Shown: positions 24,718 to 30,879 of the stretch, in pieces | How positions within the stretch are numbered: position 1 is the first letter of the stretch | Layout: each line of letters starts with the position of its first letter | Source: a virus | Reading direction: 5' to 3' (one strand) | Length of the DNA stretch: 64,000 nucleotides | Virus record (IMG/VR): IMGVR_UViG_3300027747_002198 | Coordinates: 62,001-126,000 of that record | Program-made: the position numbers and the translations under genes | Notes under the pieces: generated by a model | What the model was told of the DNA's origin: nothing | What the model saw: the letters and a program-made list of their open reading frames with translations, nothing else | Databases searched by the model: none

Positions 24718-24772
24718 ATTTTTAAGTAACACAGATTTATACGAACCCAAGTCTAAACAACTTGGGTTTTTT
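24704..24772 (+). promoter_or_regulatory. Attenuator-like pair of mutually exclusive hairpins with terminator
   Basis: Hairpin 1 pairs GGGTTCGT (24704-24711) with ACGAACCC (24741-24748), extended by GTAAAT/ATTTAT. Hairpin 2 pairs AACCCAAG (24744-24751) with CTTGGGTT (24761-24768), followed by TTTTT: a terminator. They share bases 24744-24748, so only one can form. This is the architecture of an attenuator, directly before tRNA-Trp. Confidence 0.72.
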
Positions 24773-24781
24773 GTTTTCCGT

Positions 24782-24855
24782 GGCCTGCTGGTGTAATGGT
24801 AGCACAAGGCACTCCAAACGCCTTGGTCGGGGTTCGATTCCCTGGTGGGACGCCA
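24782..24855 (+). tRNA. tRNA-Trp (CCA)
   Basis: D-stem GTGT/GCAC, anticodon loop CTCCAAA with anticodon CCA, T-loop TTCGATT and discriminator G followed by encoded CCA. The acceptor stem has one mismatch at pair 2-71, and anticodon-stem pair 31-39 is A-C. G73 fits Trp identity. If the loop were drawn differently a Gly-TCC reading appears, but that needs a nine-base loop. Confidence 0.8.
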
Positions 24856-24858
24856 ATG

Positions 24859-24913
24859 ATTGTAAAGTTAAAAAACTTTATTGTAAAGTTATTCGTAGTT
24901 GATTGTAAAGTTA
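24859..24913 (+). repeat. Three direct repeats of ATTGTAAAGTTA
   Basis: Perfect 12-base copies lie at 24859-24870, 24880-24891 and 24902-24913, spaced 21 and 22 bases, about two helical turns. They fill the gap between tRNA-Trp and the consensus promoter of tRNA-Tyr. The first copy also forms a hairpin with AACTTTA just after it. They look like a protein-binding array. Confidence 0.75.
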
Positions 24914-24949
24914 AGGTGTTGTGTGGAAACAACAGTATCAAAATGTTAC

Positions 24950-24978
24950 TTGACAGAAAATAGTTTGTCTAGTATAAT
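24950..24978 (+). promoter_or_regulatory. Perfect consensus sigma70 promoter TTGACA-N17-TATAAT
   Basis: The -35 is at 24950-24955 and the -10 at 24973-24978, exact in both hexamers with the optimal spacer. The expected start near 24985 is six bases before tRNA-Tyr. It is the strongest host-type promoter in the window. Confidence 0.93.
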
Positions 24979-24990
24979 AGTAGTTCAATT

Positions 24991-25074
24991 GGGGTAGAAG
25001 AATCAACGGTGATTCAGCGGCCTGTAAAGCCGCCGCCTCTGGCATGCTTGGTTCGATCCCAAGATACCCCACCA
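24991..25074 (+). tRNA. tRNA-Tyr (GTA)
   Basis: Anticodon stem GCGGC/GCCGC with loop CTGTAAA gives anticodon GTA. A long variable arm, T-stem CTTGG/CCAAG, loop TTCGATC and encoded CCA follow. Acceptor pair 7-66 is G-A, and the D arm is odd (GAATC/GATTC closing a six-base loop, AA instead of TA at positions 8-9), so the fold departs from standard. Confidence 0.8.
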
Positions 25075-25099
25075 GATTGTTGTATCAAGTGTAATGATT

Positions 25100-25160
25100 G
25101 GGTTGAGGACTTCTCGGCCGACAACAACGGAGGTGGCCGTCCCGTTTACATAACGAGCCC
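25100..25160 (+). other. Structured 5' leader before the small basic ORF
   Basis: CGGCC (25115-25119) pairs with GGCCG (25135-25139), flanked by GGAC/GTCC and by GGGTT (25100-25104) with GAGCCC (25155-25160). This G+C-rich block stands out from its AT-rich surroundings and lies between tRNA-Tyr and the ORF at 25182. It does not fit a tRNA. It may be an RNA processing or translation control element. Confidence 0.4.
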
Positions 25161-25181
25161 CATATTTTTAAGGAGAGTATT

Positions 25182-25400
25182 ATGAAAAAGAAAAATACTC
25201 CCCAACCTCGGAACTATCTTGTCAAATTGGCATTGTTTCGAAAAGCAGGGAGCCATCGTAAGAGTAACAAAGCAGTAAGGCGTAGTGAGAAGTCAAAAAG
25301 AAGTTATTATAGTGAAGTATACTGCCACTTAATACATATATGTGGAGTCCGGCCGGCGCACCTTCCACGGGTCAGCAATAGGTTCGAAACTATTGTGTAG
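25182..25400 (+). CDS. Small basic protein with structured 3' end
   Basis: The first about 45 residues (PRNYLVKLALFRKAGSHRKS, then NKAVRRSEKSKRSYY) match a widespread small basic phage protein pattern; ribosome site AAGGAGAG. From residue about 41 onward the frame runs through a large inverted-repeat element at 25301-25421 and ends VSNRFETIV, which looks like non-coding sequence read through. The original stop was probably lost by insertion of that element. Function unknown; nucleic-acid binding is plausible from charge. Confidence 0.6.
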   Translation: MKKKNTPQPRNYLVKLALFRKAGSHRKSNKAVRRSEKSKRSYYSEVYCHLIHICGVRPAHLPRVSNRFETIV

Positions 25401-25421
25401 TGTGCTTCACTATAATAATTT
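25301..25421 (+). ncRNA. Large hairpin element with long terminal inverted repeat
   Basis: TTATTATAGTGAAG (25304-25317) is perfectly complementary to CTTCACTATAATAA (25405-25418), and the stem continues inward with G-T pairs for about eight more. Inside are GTGGA/TCCAC (25342-25346, 25364-25368) and CAATAG/CTATTG (25376-25381, 25390-25395) with a T-arm-like loop GTTCGAAA. The overall shape is cloverleaf-like but no tRNA can be drawn. It overlaps the 3' part of the small basic ORF and precedes tRNA-Thr. Confidence 0.55.
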
Positions 25422-25433
25422 TGGTCCGCCAAT

Positions 25434-25508
25434 GCCCTTTTAGCACAGCGGTAGTGCAGTGGTTTTGTAAACCAAAGGTCGGGAGTTCAAATCTCTCAGA
25501 GGGCACCA
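25434..25508 (+). tRNA. tRNA-Thr (TGT)
   Basis: Acceptor GCCCTTT/AGAGGGC, D-stem GCAC/GTGC, anticodon loop TTTGTAA (anticodon TGT), T-loop TTCAAAT and encoded CCA. Pair 27-43 is G-A. It reads ACA codons, which are common in this genome. Confidence 0.9.
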
Positions 25509-25527
25509 AGTATACCGCACAATGTTC

Positions 25528-25556
25528 TTGACAATGTGTATAAGTAATGTTATAGT
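25528..25556 (+). promoter_or_regulatory. Sigma70-type promoter TTGACA-N17-TATAGT
   Basis: The -35 is at 25528-25533 and the -10 at 25551-25556. The leader (about 25563-25652) contains GCGGTG (25566-25571) pairing with CACCGC (25623-25628) around an inner AGATA/TATCT hairpin, so it is structured. Drives two small ORFs and probably tRNA-Gly and tRNA-Asn. Confidence 0.85.
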
Positions 25557-25652
25557 ATTGAATATGCGGTGTGTAATAGTACGATGTGAGATACCCTCTT
25601 ATATTATCTGAGCAAAGCAGACCACCGCTCCAAATTTTATTAGGGATTTATA

Positions 25653-25814
25653 ATGGCAACTAAAGATAAAACAAAAAAATCTTCAATGACAACCAAAACA
25701 GGTAAGCCTCGTTTAGGTCCTTTAAATGTTGAACAGTTAACTAAATTATTAGATGGTGCTCGTAAGAAACACAAACCAAAAATTTTGAAAGCAATTGCTC
25801 GAAAAGCAGCATGA
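25653..25814 (+). CDS. Small basic protein, 53 residues
   Basis: The protein starts MATKDKTKKSSMTTKTGKPR and ends RKKHKPKILKAIARKAA. It is Lys/Arg-rich with a C-terminal helix (LNVEQLTKLLDGARKK). AGGGA upstream is the ribosome site. It resembles small basic phage proteins of unknown function; DNA or RNA binding is plausible. ATGA overlap with the next ORF supports translation. Confidence 0.6.
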   Translation: MATKDKTKKSSMTTKTGKPRLGPLNVEQLTKLLDGARKKHKPKILKAIARKAA

Positions 25815-25912
25815 GTTCAAATACAAATCCTTCTTGGGGCAAAACACTAACCAAGAAAGAATTGTTGGATATGCTTGACAGAATTTATGCCAAGCAAAAA
25901 AAAGAAAAGTAA
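25811..25912 (+). CDS. Micro-ORF, 33 residues
   Basis: The peptide has the pattern SWGKTLTKKELLDMLDRIYA followed by a Lys-rich end. It is coupled to the preceding ORF by ATGA and ends four bases before tRNA-Gly. No family recognised. Confidence 0.5.
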   Translation: MSSNTNPSWGKTLTKKELLDMLDRIYAKQKKEK

Positions 25913-25916
25913 CCTT

Positions 25917-25990
25917 GCGGGATTAGTTTAATGGTAAAACTACAGATTTCCAATCTGTTGTCATCGGTTCGATTCCGTTATCCCGCTCCA
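25917..25990 (+). tRNA. tRNA-Gly (TCC)
   Basis: Acceptor GCGGGAT/ATCCCGC, D-stem GTTT/AAAC, anticodon stem ACAGA/TCTGT with loop TTTCCAA, T-loop TTCGATT, discriminator T and encoded CCA. T-stem pair 50-64 is T-T. It reads GGA codons. Confidence 0.92.
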
Positions 25991-25991
25991 T

Positions 25992-26067
25992 TCCTCGATA
26001 GCTCAGTCGGTAGAGCAGCAGACTGTTAATCTGTTGGTCCGTGGTTCAAGTCCACGTTGGGGAGCCA
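25992..26067 (+). tRNA. tRNA-Asn (GTT)
   Basis: Acceptor TCCTCGA/TTGGGGA, D-stem GCTC/GAGC, anticodon loop CTGTTAA, T-stem CGTGG/CCACG, G73 and encoded CCA. It is one base from tRNA-Gly, so the two are probably co-processed. Its final CA also pairs with the base of the following RNA element. Confidence 0.94.
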
Positions 26068-26267
26068 TTGTTGAGAATGTGTGAAAAAGAGTAAGCAATC
26101 CTAACTGTTAAGGAATATCATCACCCTTGAGGTGTCCATCCGAGATCCGGAGATGACTGCTGGCTGAAGCAGTATGAAAGGTGTAATCAAGGGGAGGTCA
26201 GAGCATAGGACGGGTTAAAGACCGCACCGGCGAGAGCCTTTTAAACATAAAACAGTATTCTCAACAA
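26068..26267 (+). ncRNA. Structured RNA of about 200 nt, class unknown
   Basis: TTGTTGAGAAT (26068-26078) pairs with ATTCTCAACAA (26257-26267), enclosing CCCTTGA/TCAAGGG (26124-26130, 26187-26193), ACTGCT/AGCAGT (26156-26161, 26168-26173), TCCG/CGGA and GGC-GAGA-GCC hairpins. The segment has no ORF and is richer in G+C than its surroundings. It starts right after the CCA of tRNA-Asn and ends before the groES ribosome site. I could not match it to RNase P, tmRNA, 6S or a group I intron. Confidence 0.62.
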
Positions 26268-26299
26268 TGACTATATACTTTATTACATAAGGAATTGAT

Positions 26300-26554
26300 A
26301 TGATAATCGTAGATGAAATGACACCAACAAAAGATAACATCATTGTGGATCGTATTGCTGGTGAAAAAGAAACAGAATCAGGAATTATTTTAAAATCATC
26401 CGATGGACCAGACCGTGCAAAAGTGATTGCTATTGGTCCTAAAGTTGATGAAGTTGAAGTTGGTGATGAAGTATTACTTAACTGGAATGGTGCAGTGAAA
26501 ATTGCTAATGAACGTTATGTAATCAAAATTGAACACGTTGTTTTAATTTATTAA
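26300..26554 (+). CDS. GroES-like co-chaperonin
   Basis: This 84-residue protein has the cpn10 pattern: PTKDNIIVDRIAGEKETESG, IILKSSDGPDRAKVIAIGP, VEVGDEVLLNWNGAVKI. The mobile-loop region (ETESGIILK) that contacts GroEL is present. T4 uses gp31 for the same job, folding gp23 with host GroEL; marine relatives use this GroES-type protein. Ribosome site AAGGAA. It lies between the structured RNA and the initiator-like tRNA. Confidence 0.9.
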   Translation: MIIVDEMTPTKDNIIVDRIAGEKETESGIILKSSDGPDRAKVIAIGPKVDEVEVGDEVLLNWNGAVKIANERYVIKIEHVVLIY

Positions 26555-26559
26555 TCTTG

Positions 26560-26634
26560 CGCGGAGTAGTTCAGAGGTAGAACGCTGGACTCATAATCCA
26601 GAGGCCGTTGGTTCGATTCCATCCTCCGCAACCA
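26560..26634 (+). tRNA. tRNA-Met (CAT) with initiator-like C1-A72
   Basis: Acceptor CGCGGAG/CTCCGCA has an unpaired C1-A72, the hallmark of bacterial initiator tRNA; the 3' end CCGCAACCA equals that of fMet tRNA. Anticodon stem CTGGA/TCCAG with loop CTCATAA lacks the three G-C pairs of initiators, and D-stem pair 11-24 is T-A, an elongator feature. It is a mixed type. Confidence 0.9.
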
Positions 26635-26647
26635 ACAAGGAGATAAT

Positions 26648-26791
26648 ATGAGTGTGGTTAAATCAAATACTAAAAAAGTTCCTAATGTTCCTAATATTAA
26701 AAATATAGGACCAAAACCAAACATCAAACCTAAAGGTCCTGTTGCGGCCAAATCTTCAGCACCAATGCGTAAAAGTGGGAGAGGACGATGA
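26648..26791 (+). CDS. Small basic Pro/Lys/Asn-rich protein, 47 residues
   Basis: The sequence is built on repeats of PN(V/I) and KP, for example KKVPNVPNIKNIGPKPNIKP, ending RKSGRGR. AAGGAG ten bases upstream is a clear ribosome site. ATGA overlap with the next ORF. It is unstructured and basic; nucleic-acid binding is possible. No family recognised. Confidence 0.6.
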   Translation: MSVVKSNTKKVPNVPNIKNIGPKPNIKPKGPVAAKSSAPMRKSGRGR

Positions 26792-26934
26792 TACAATCAA
26801 AAGGTGTTGATGAGTCAGATCCAGTAAAGAAACAAGATTCTGAAAATGAAGATGCCGAATTCAAACGAATTGAAGATGAGCAATATCGCCAAAAACAATT
26901 AGAAAAAGTTAGAAACTTGACACGTTGGCCATAA
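26788..26934 (+). CDS. Small charged protein, 48 residues
   Basis: An acidic and basic mixed helix (EDAEFKRIEDEQYRQKQLEK) ends in RNLTRWP. It overlaps the previous ORF by ATGA. The pattern resembles short phage helper peptides, but no family is recognised. Confidence 0.55.
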   Translation: MIQSKGVDESDPVKKQDSENEDAEFKRIEDEQYRQKQLEKVRNLTRWP

Positions 26935-26942
26935 TGGCATAA

Positions 26943-26957
26943 GGCGTATAATACGCC
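26943..26957 (+). promoter_or_regulatory. Perfect palindrome GGCGTATAATACGCC containing TATAAT
   Basis: The 15-base palindrome (7-base arms around a central A) surrounds an exact -10 hexamer at 26947-26952. A weak -35 (TTGGCC, 16-base spacer) precedes it. It may be a promoter covered by an operator, or a hairpin. The following 140 bases are non-coding with only short stems. Confidence 0.5.
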
Positions 26958-27044
26958 ATCAGCATTAGATACACATTATAATCTACCATGTAATCTATGG
27001 GTGTCATAATTGAACCTTTCTTTTGGTATATAAGTATTTATCTC

Positions 27045-27073
27045 TTTACAACCTTTTCTGGTTGTTATATAAT
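27045..27073 (+). promoter_or_regulatory. Sigma70-type promoter TTTACA-N17-TATAAT with spacer palindrome
   Basis: The -35 is at 27045-27050 and the -10 at 27068-27073. ACAACC (27048-27053) and GGTTGT (27060-27065) form a perfect inverted repeat filling the spacer, where a repressor could bind. It drives the Sm-like gene and the DNA polymerase gene behind it. Confidence 0.85.
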
Positions 27074-27099
27074 AATGAAATATTTTGAAAGGAAATAAC

Positions 27100-27414
27100 A
27101 TGGCAGATATTAAATTATTTAAACTATTCACCAATGAAGAAATCTTGGCTGAAATTGAATCTGAATCTGAAACCGAATATGTATTATCTAATACTGTAGG
27201 CGTTTCAGTTGTTCGTCAAAAAGATGGAACACCAGGTGTTGGTTTTATTCCATTCCCTCTACACGCAGAACAAAAAACAAATTCCACATTTGTATTGAAT
27301 AAGAAAAGTGTATCTTATTCTTATGTTCCTGCTCAAGATTTTATTGATAATTATAATTCTATTTTTGGATCAGGCATCGTCCTTCCACCAGCAAAAACTT
27401 TAATCAAAGGTTAA
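27100..27414 (+). CDS. Sm-like fold phage protein, paralogue B
   Basis: This 104-residue protein starts at ATG 27100 with AAAGGA upstream (an in-frame TTG at 27085 is less likely). IKLFKLFTNEEILAEI parallels the opening of the protein at 8910, and both continue with a Val/Ser-rich strand region and a central GxxF/W-P segment. This suggests paralogues with a small beta-barrel. It lies one base before the polymerase start, so the two are coupled. RNA binding is only inferred. Confidence 0.55.
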   Translation: MADIKLFKLFTNEEILAEIESESETEYVLSNTVGVSVVRQKDGTPGVGFIPFPLHAEQKTNSTFVLNKKSVSYSYVPAQDFIDNYNSIFGSGIVLPPAKTLIKG

Positions 27415-27415
27415 A

Positions 27416-29950
27416 TTGAGTAACTTCTACACTAATGTACAATGCTTTGGTAGTAATATTCTCTATCGAGGCATTAAAGATGGTAAAAGAATAAAAGCAA
27501 GGATCGAGTATTCTCCATCTTTGTTTTTGCCGTCTAAAAGAATCACCAACTTCACCTCACTCGAAGGTGATTATCTCGACCAAAAAATCTTTGGTACCAT
27601 CCGTGAAGCGAGAGATTACATCAAGCAATTTGAAGGTGTTTCTGGTGGTGTGAAGATTTATGGTCAAACCCGTTTTGAGTATGCGTATATTGCAGACCAA
27701 CACACAGGTATGGTTGATTACGACCAAGATAAAGTTCTTATTGCTGTAGTCGATATTGAGGTCGGTTCTGAAAATGGATTCCCTGATCCATACAAAGCAA
27801 ACGAACCAATCACAGCTATTTGTATCAAATATGTCAATGGTCCAACTTATGTGTTTGCTTGTGGTGATTATGTTAAACAAGGTGATGAGAATTATGTGAA
27901 ATGTAAAGACGAATATTCTATTTGCAAACAATTTATGGCTTTGTGGACAAATAAATGTCCTGATATTCTAACTGGTTGGAATACTAAGTTTTTTGATGAG
28001 CCTTATTTGATTAATCGTTTCCGTAAAATTCTTGGTGAAGATGAAACCAAGAAACTTTCTCCATGGAATTATATTGGCGAGCGTAAAACAACAATCAATG
28101 GACGCCAGTTAATTGCCTATAACCTGATGGGTGTTGAATCACTCGATTATATTGAATTGTATAAGTGGTATGCTCCTGGCGGAAAGTCACAAGAATCCTA
28201 TCGTTTAGATGCCATTGCTCAAGTCGAATTGGGTGAAGGCAAAATCTCTTATGATGAATATGATAACTTGCACTCATTGTATCGATTAAACTTCCAAAAA
28301 TTTATTGAGTATAATATCAAAGACGTTGAACTCATTATTAAACTTGAAGAAAAGTTAAAGTTACTCGAATTGGGAATAACTTTGGCCTATGATACCAAAA
28401 CAAACTTTGAAGATATCTTTGCTCAAACTCGTATGTGGGATTCTCTAACATATTCTTATCTGTTTGAAAAGAATATTATTGTTCCTCCTAGAATTACCAA
28501 AGAAAAAGATGGTATGTTTGAAGGTGCTTATGTTAAAGTACCACAAGTTGGTTTACATAATTGGGTTGCATCGTTTGACCTGAATAGTTTGTATCCGCAT
28601 TTGATGATGCAATACAATATTTCTCCTGAAACTTTGATTGAGCCTGAAAATTATTCAGATGAAATGCGTGAGATTTTATCTCAAGGTGTTTCTGTTGATA
28701 AGATGCTGTACAAAAATGTGGATACTTCCAAACTTAAAGGTGCAACTCTAACCCCTAATGGACAATTCTTCCGTACCGATATTCAAGGTTTCTTGCCCAA
28801 AATGATGGAAGAAATGTATACTGATAGAAAGAAGTTTAAGAAGTTAATGTTGCAGGCAAAACAGGAATATGAAAATGAAACTGATGAATCTAAAAAATAT
28901 GAAATTGAAAAGCGAATTGCTAAGTACAACAATATTCAGTTGGCCAAAAAAGTGTCCCTTAATAGTGCTTATGGTGCTTTGGGCTCTCAGTACTTCCGTT
29001 TTTATGATTTGCGTATGGCACTTGGTGTTACTACTGCTGGCCAACTTTCCATCAGGTGGATTGAAAATAAACTTAACGATTGGATGAACAATCTATTAAA
29101 AAGTGAGAAAGATTATGTTATTGCGTCCGATACTGATTCGATTTACCTCAACCTTGGTCCATTGGTTAATAGCATTGTTAAATCAAAGATTGAAACTCCT
29201 AAAGTTATCTCCATCATGGACCGTATTTGTGAGGATAAGATTCAACCTTATATTGACAAGAGTTATCAGGAGTTGGCAGAGTATGTGTGTGCATATTCTC
29301 AAAAGATGGAAATGAAACGTGAGGGTTTGTCCGATAAAGGAATCTGGACCGCCAAGAAGCGATATATTCTAAATGTTTATAACAATGAAGGTGTTCAATA
29401 TAACGAACCACAACTCAAGGTGATGGGTTTGGAGATGATTAAATCGTCTACACCATCGGTTGTTCGTGATAAGATGAAATCGCTTATTAAGATTCTTGTA
29501 TCTGGCACAGAAGATGATGTACAATCATTTATTGCAGAGTTTAGAGAACAATTTAAACATCTACCTGTAGAGGAGATATCTTTTCCTCGTGGTCTGAATG
29601 GGCTAAATACCTATTCACATGCGGTGACCTTATACACTAAAGGTACACCAATCCATGTAAAAGGTGCAATTCTATATAATCATAAATTGAAACAAATGGA
29701 ACTCACCAAAAAGTACCCACTCATTCAAGAAGGCGAGAAAGTTAAGTTTACTTATCTAAAAATGCCAAACACATTTAAAGATAGTGTTGTTTCATTTCCT
29801 AGTAGATTACCTGTCGAATTTGATTTACAAAAGTTTATTGATTATGATACACAATTCGAAAAAACATTCTTGGAACCGATCAAAGTAATTCTTGATTGTA
29901 TGGGATGGAAAACAGAAAAATGTAGTTCAATAGAGGACTTTTTCTCATGA
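27416..29950 (+). CDS. 43: DNA polymerase gp43
   Basis: This 844-residue family B polymerase (T4 gp43 is 898) has exonuclease motif VVDIEVGSE near residue 113, polymerase motif A FDLNSLYPHLMMQYN near 387, motif B KVSLNSAYGALGSQYFRFYD, and motif C ASDTDSIYLNL near 571. The expected N-terminus SNFYTNVQCFG begins at a TTG start with AAAGG upstream; no ATG fits. In T4, gp43 and RegA regulate this start. The stop overlaps the next gene by four bases. Confidence 0.96.
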   Translation: MSNFYTNVQCFGSNILYRGIKDGKRIKARIEYSPSLFLPSKRITNFTSLEGDYLDQKIFGTIREARDYIKQFEGVSGGVKIYGQTRFEYAYIADQHTGMVDYDQDKVLIAVVDIEVGSENGFPDPYKANEPITAICIKYVNGPTYVFACGDYVKQGDENYVKCKDEYSICKQFMALWTNKCPDILTGWNTKFFDEPYLINRFRKILGEDETKKLSPWNYIGERKTTINGRQLIAYNLMGVESLDYIELYKWYAPGGKSQESYRLDAIAQVELGEGKISYDEYDNLHSLYRLNFQKFIEYNIKDVELIIKLEEKLKLLELGITLAYDTKTNFEDIFAQTRMWDSLTYSYLFEKNIIVPPRITKEKDGMFEGAYVKVPQVGLHNWVASFDLNSLYPHLMMQYNISPETLIEPENYSDEMREILSQGVSVDKMLYKNVDTSKLKGATLTPNGQFFRTDIQGFLPKMMEEMYTDRKKFKKLMLQAKQEYENETDESKKYEIEKRIAKYNNIQLAKKVSLNSAYGALGSQYFRFYDLRMALGVTTAGQLSIRWIENKLNDWMNNLLKSEKDYVIASDTDSIYLNLGPLVNSIVKSKIETPKVISIMDRICEDKIQPYIDKSYQELAEYVCAYSQKMEMKREGLSDKGIWTAKKRYILNVYNNEGVQYNEPQLKVMGLEMIKSSTPSVVRDKMKSLIKILVSGTEDDVQSFIAEFREQFKHLPVEEISFPRGLNGLNTYSHAVTLYTKGTPIHVKGAILYNHKLKQMELTKKYPLIQEGEKVKFTYLKMPNTFKDSVVSFPSRLPVEFDLQKFIDYDTQFEKTFLEPIKVILDCMGWKTEKCSSIEDFFS

Positions 29951-30879
29951 CATATCTAGTATTTCTTGCCGCATTTCTGTTGTCAGGAATATCGGCATAT
30001 TATTCCGTTATCGGTTTAGCAGCGATATTTTCTGGTGCGTTTTGGCCTGTAGTTTTTATGGGTTCTGCATTAGAATTTTCCAAACTCGTAACCGCCTCTT
30101 GGTTATATCGTAATTGGAAAACAATACCAATATTATTAAAAACTTATCTAACTATTGCCGTAGTAGTCCTTATGCTCATCACCTCGATGGGCATTTTTGG
30201 CTTCTTGGCTAAATCTCATATTGATTCTACATTAGATGCTGGCGCAAATACAGTAGAACTCAAAACATTAAATCAACAACAGAAAATTGCAGAAGATAGA
30301 TTAAACTACCTTCTTGCTCGTGCCAAGGATCCATCAACGGCAAGTAATCGTTTAGATAAACAAATTCAGGACACACAAAAAGAACTTACCGATATTAACA
30401 AGAAACGCTTGCCACTTTTAAAAGAATCCAATAAACTTGTAGCAGATGTTGGCCCAATTAAATATGTGGCAGATATGTTCTTTGGTGATGGAGATGGTGC
30501 ATTGGACAAAGCAGTACGAATGGTAATCTTTGCTATTATGCTTGTGTTTGACCCGCTGGCTGTGTTATTATTGATAGCAGGAAATATATCATTAAAGGCA
30601 AAAGATGAGAAAGAAGAGGTTTCAATTCCCGTTTCGGTATCTGAACCTGTTGAGTTGCATAACGAAGCAATTCAAAGAGATGAGGAACGGGAGAGTGATA
30701 AGATTGAAATACCCAAAGAAAACATTACTTCAATCGAGGAGAATGGCCAACAGGAATTTGAAAAGGTAACAATACAAGTAGGACCAGGCAGATATGAAGA
30801 ACACATACTTCCAAAAAAATTAGAACCTAAGTATGATTATAACGATGAATTTGCATTTCGTGAAAAGGAAAATAAATGA
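29947..30879 (+). CDS. Membrane protein between polymerase and UvsX
   Basis: This 310-residue protein has three hydrophobic segments in the first 95 residues (about 2-20, 28-48, 66-88), a soluble coiled-coil-like middle (LNQQQKIAEDRLNYLLARAK, IQDTQKELTDINKKR), a fourth segment near 193-213 and a charged Glu-rich tail. Similar genes sit at this place in other marine T4-like phages. Function unknown; it may anchor something at the inner membrane. Coupled to polymerase and uvsX by overlaps. Confidence 0.7.
   Translation: MTYLVFLAAFLLSGISAYYSVIGLAAIFSGAFWPVVFMGSALEFSKLVTASWLYRNWKTIPILLKTYLTIAVVVLMLITSMGIFGFLAKSHIDSTLDAGANTVELKTLNQQQKIAEDRLNYLLARAKDPSTASNRLDKQIQDTQKELTDINKKRLPLLKESNKLVADVGPIKYVADMFFGDGDGALDKAVRMVIFAIMLVFDPLAVLLLIAGNISLKAKDEKEEVSIPVSVSEPVELHNEAIQRDEERESDKIEIPKENITSIEENGQQEFEKVTIQVGPGRYEEHILPKKLEPKYDYNDEFAFREKENK

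Noticed and set aside
25400-25433. A tRNA ending TTGGTCCGCCA before tRNA-Thr
   Set aside because: No matching 5' acceptor strand (GGACCAA-like) or D arm lies at the right distance; the CCA looks coincidental or a remnant.
26145-26182. Resemblance to a hammerhead ribozyme core (GATGA...stem...GAAA)
   Set aside because: C3 and U4 of the core are missing and three extra bases separate stem II from GAAA, so the catalytic core cannot form as known.
26187-26240. Resemblance to group I intron R/S sequences (GTCAGAG, AAGACC)
   Set aside because: I could not draw P3, P7 and P1 together, and there are no exon ends of a split gene on either side.
26917-26952. TTGACA at 26917 with TATAAT at 26947 as a promoter
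   Set aside because: The spacer is 24 bases, too long for sigma70; the TTGACA is within the C-terminal codons of a small ORF.
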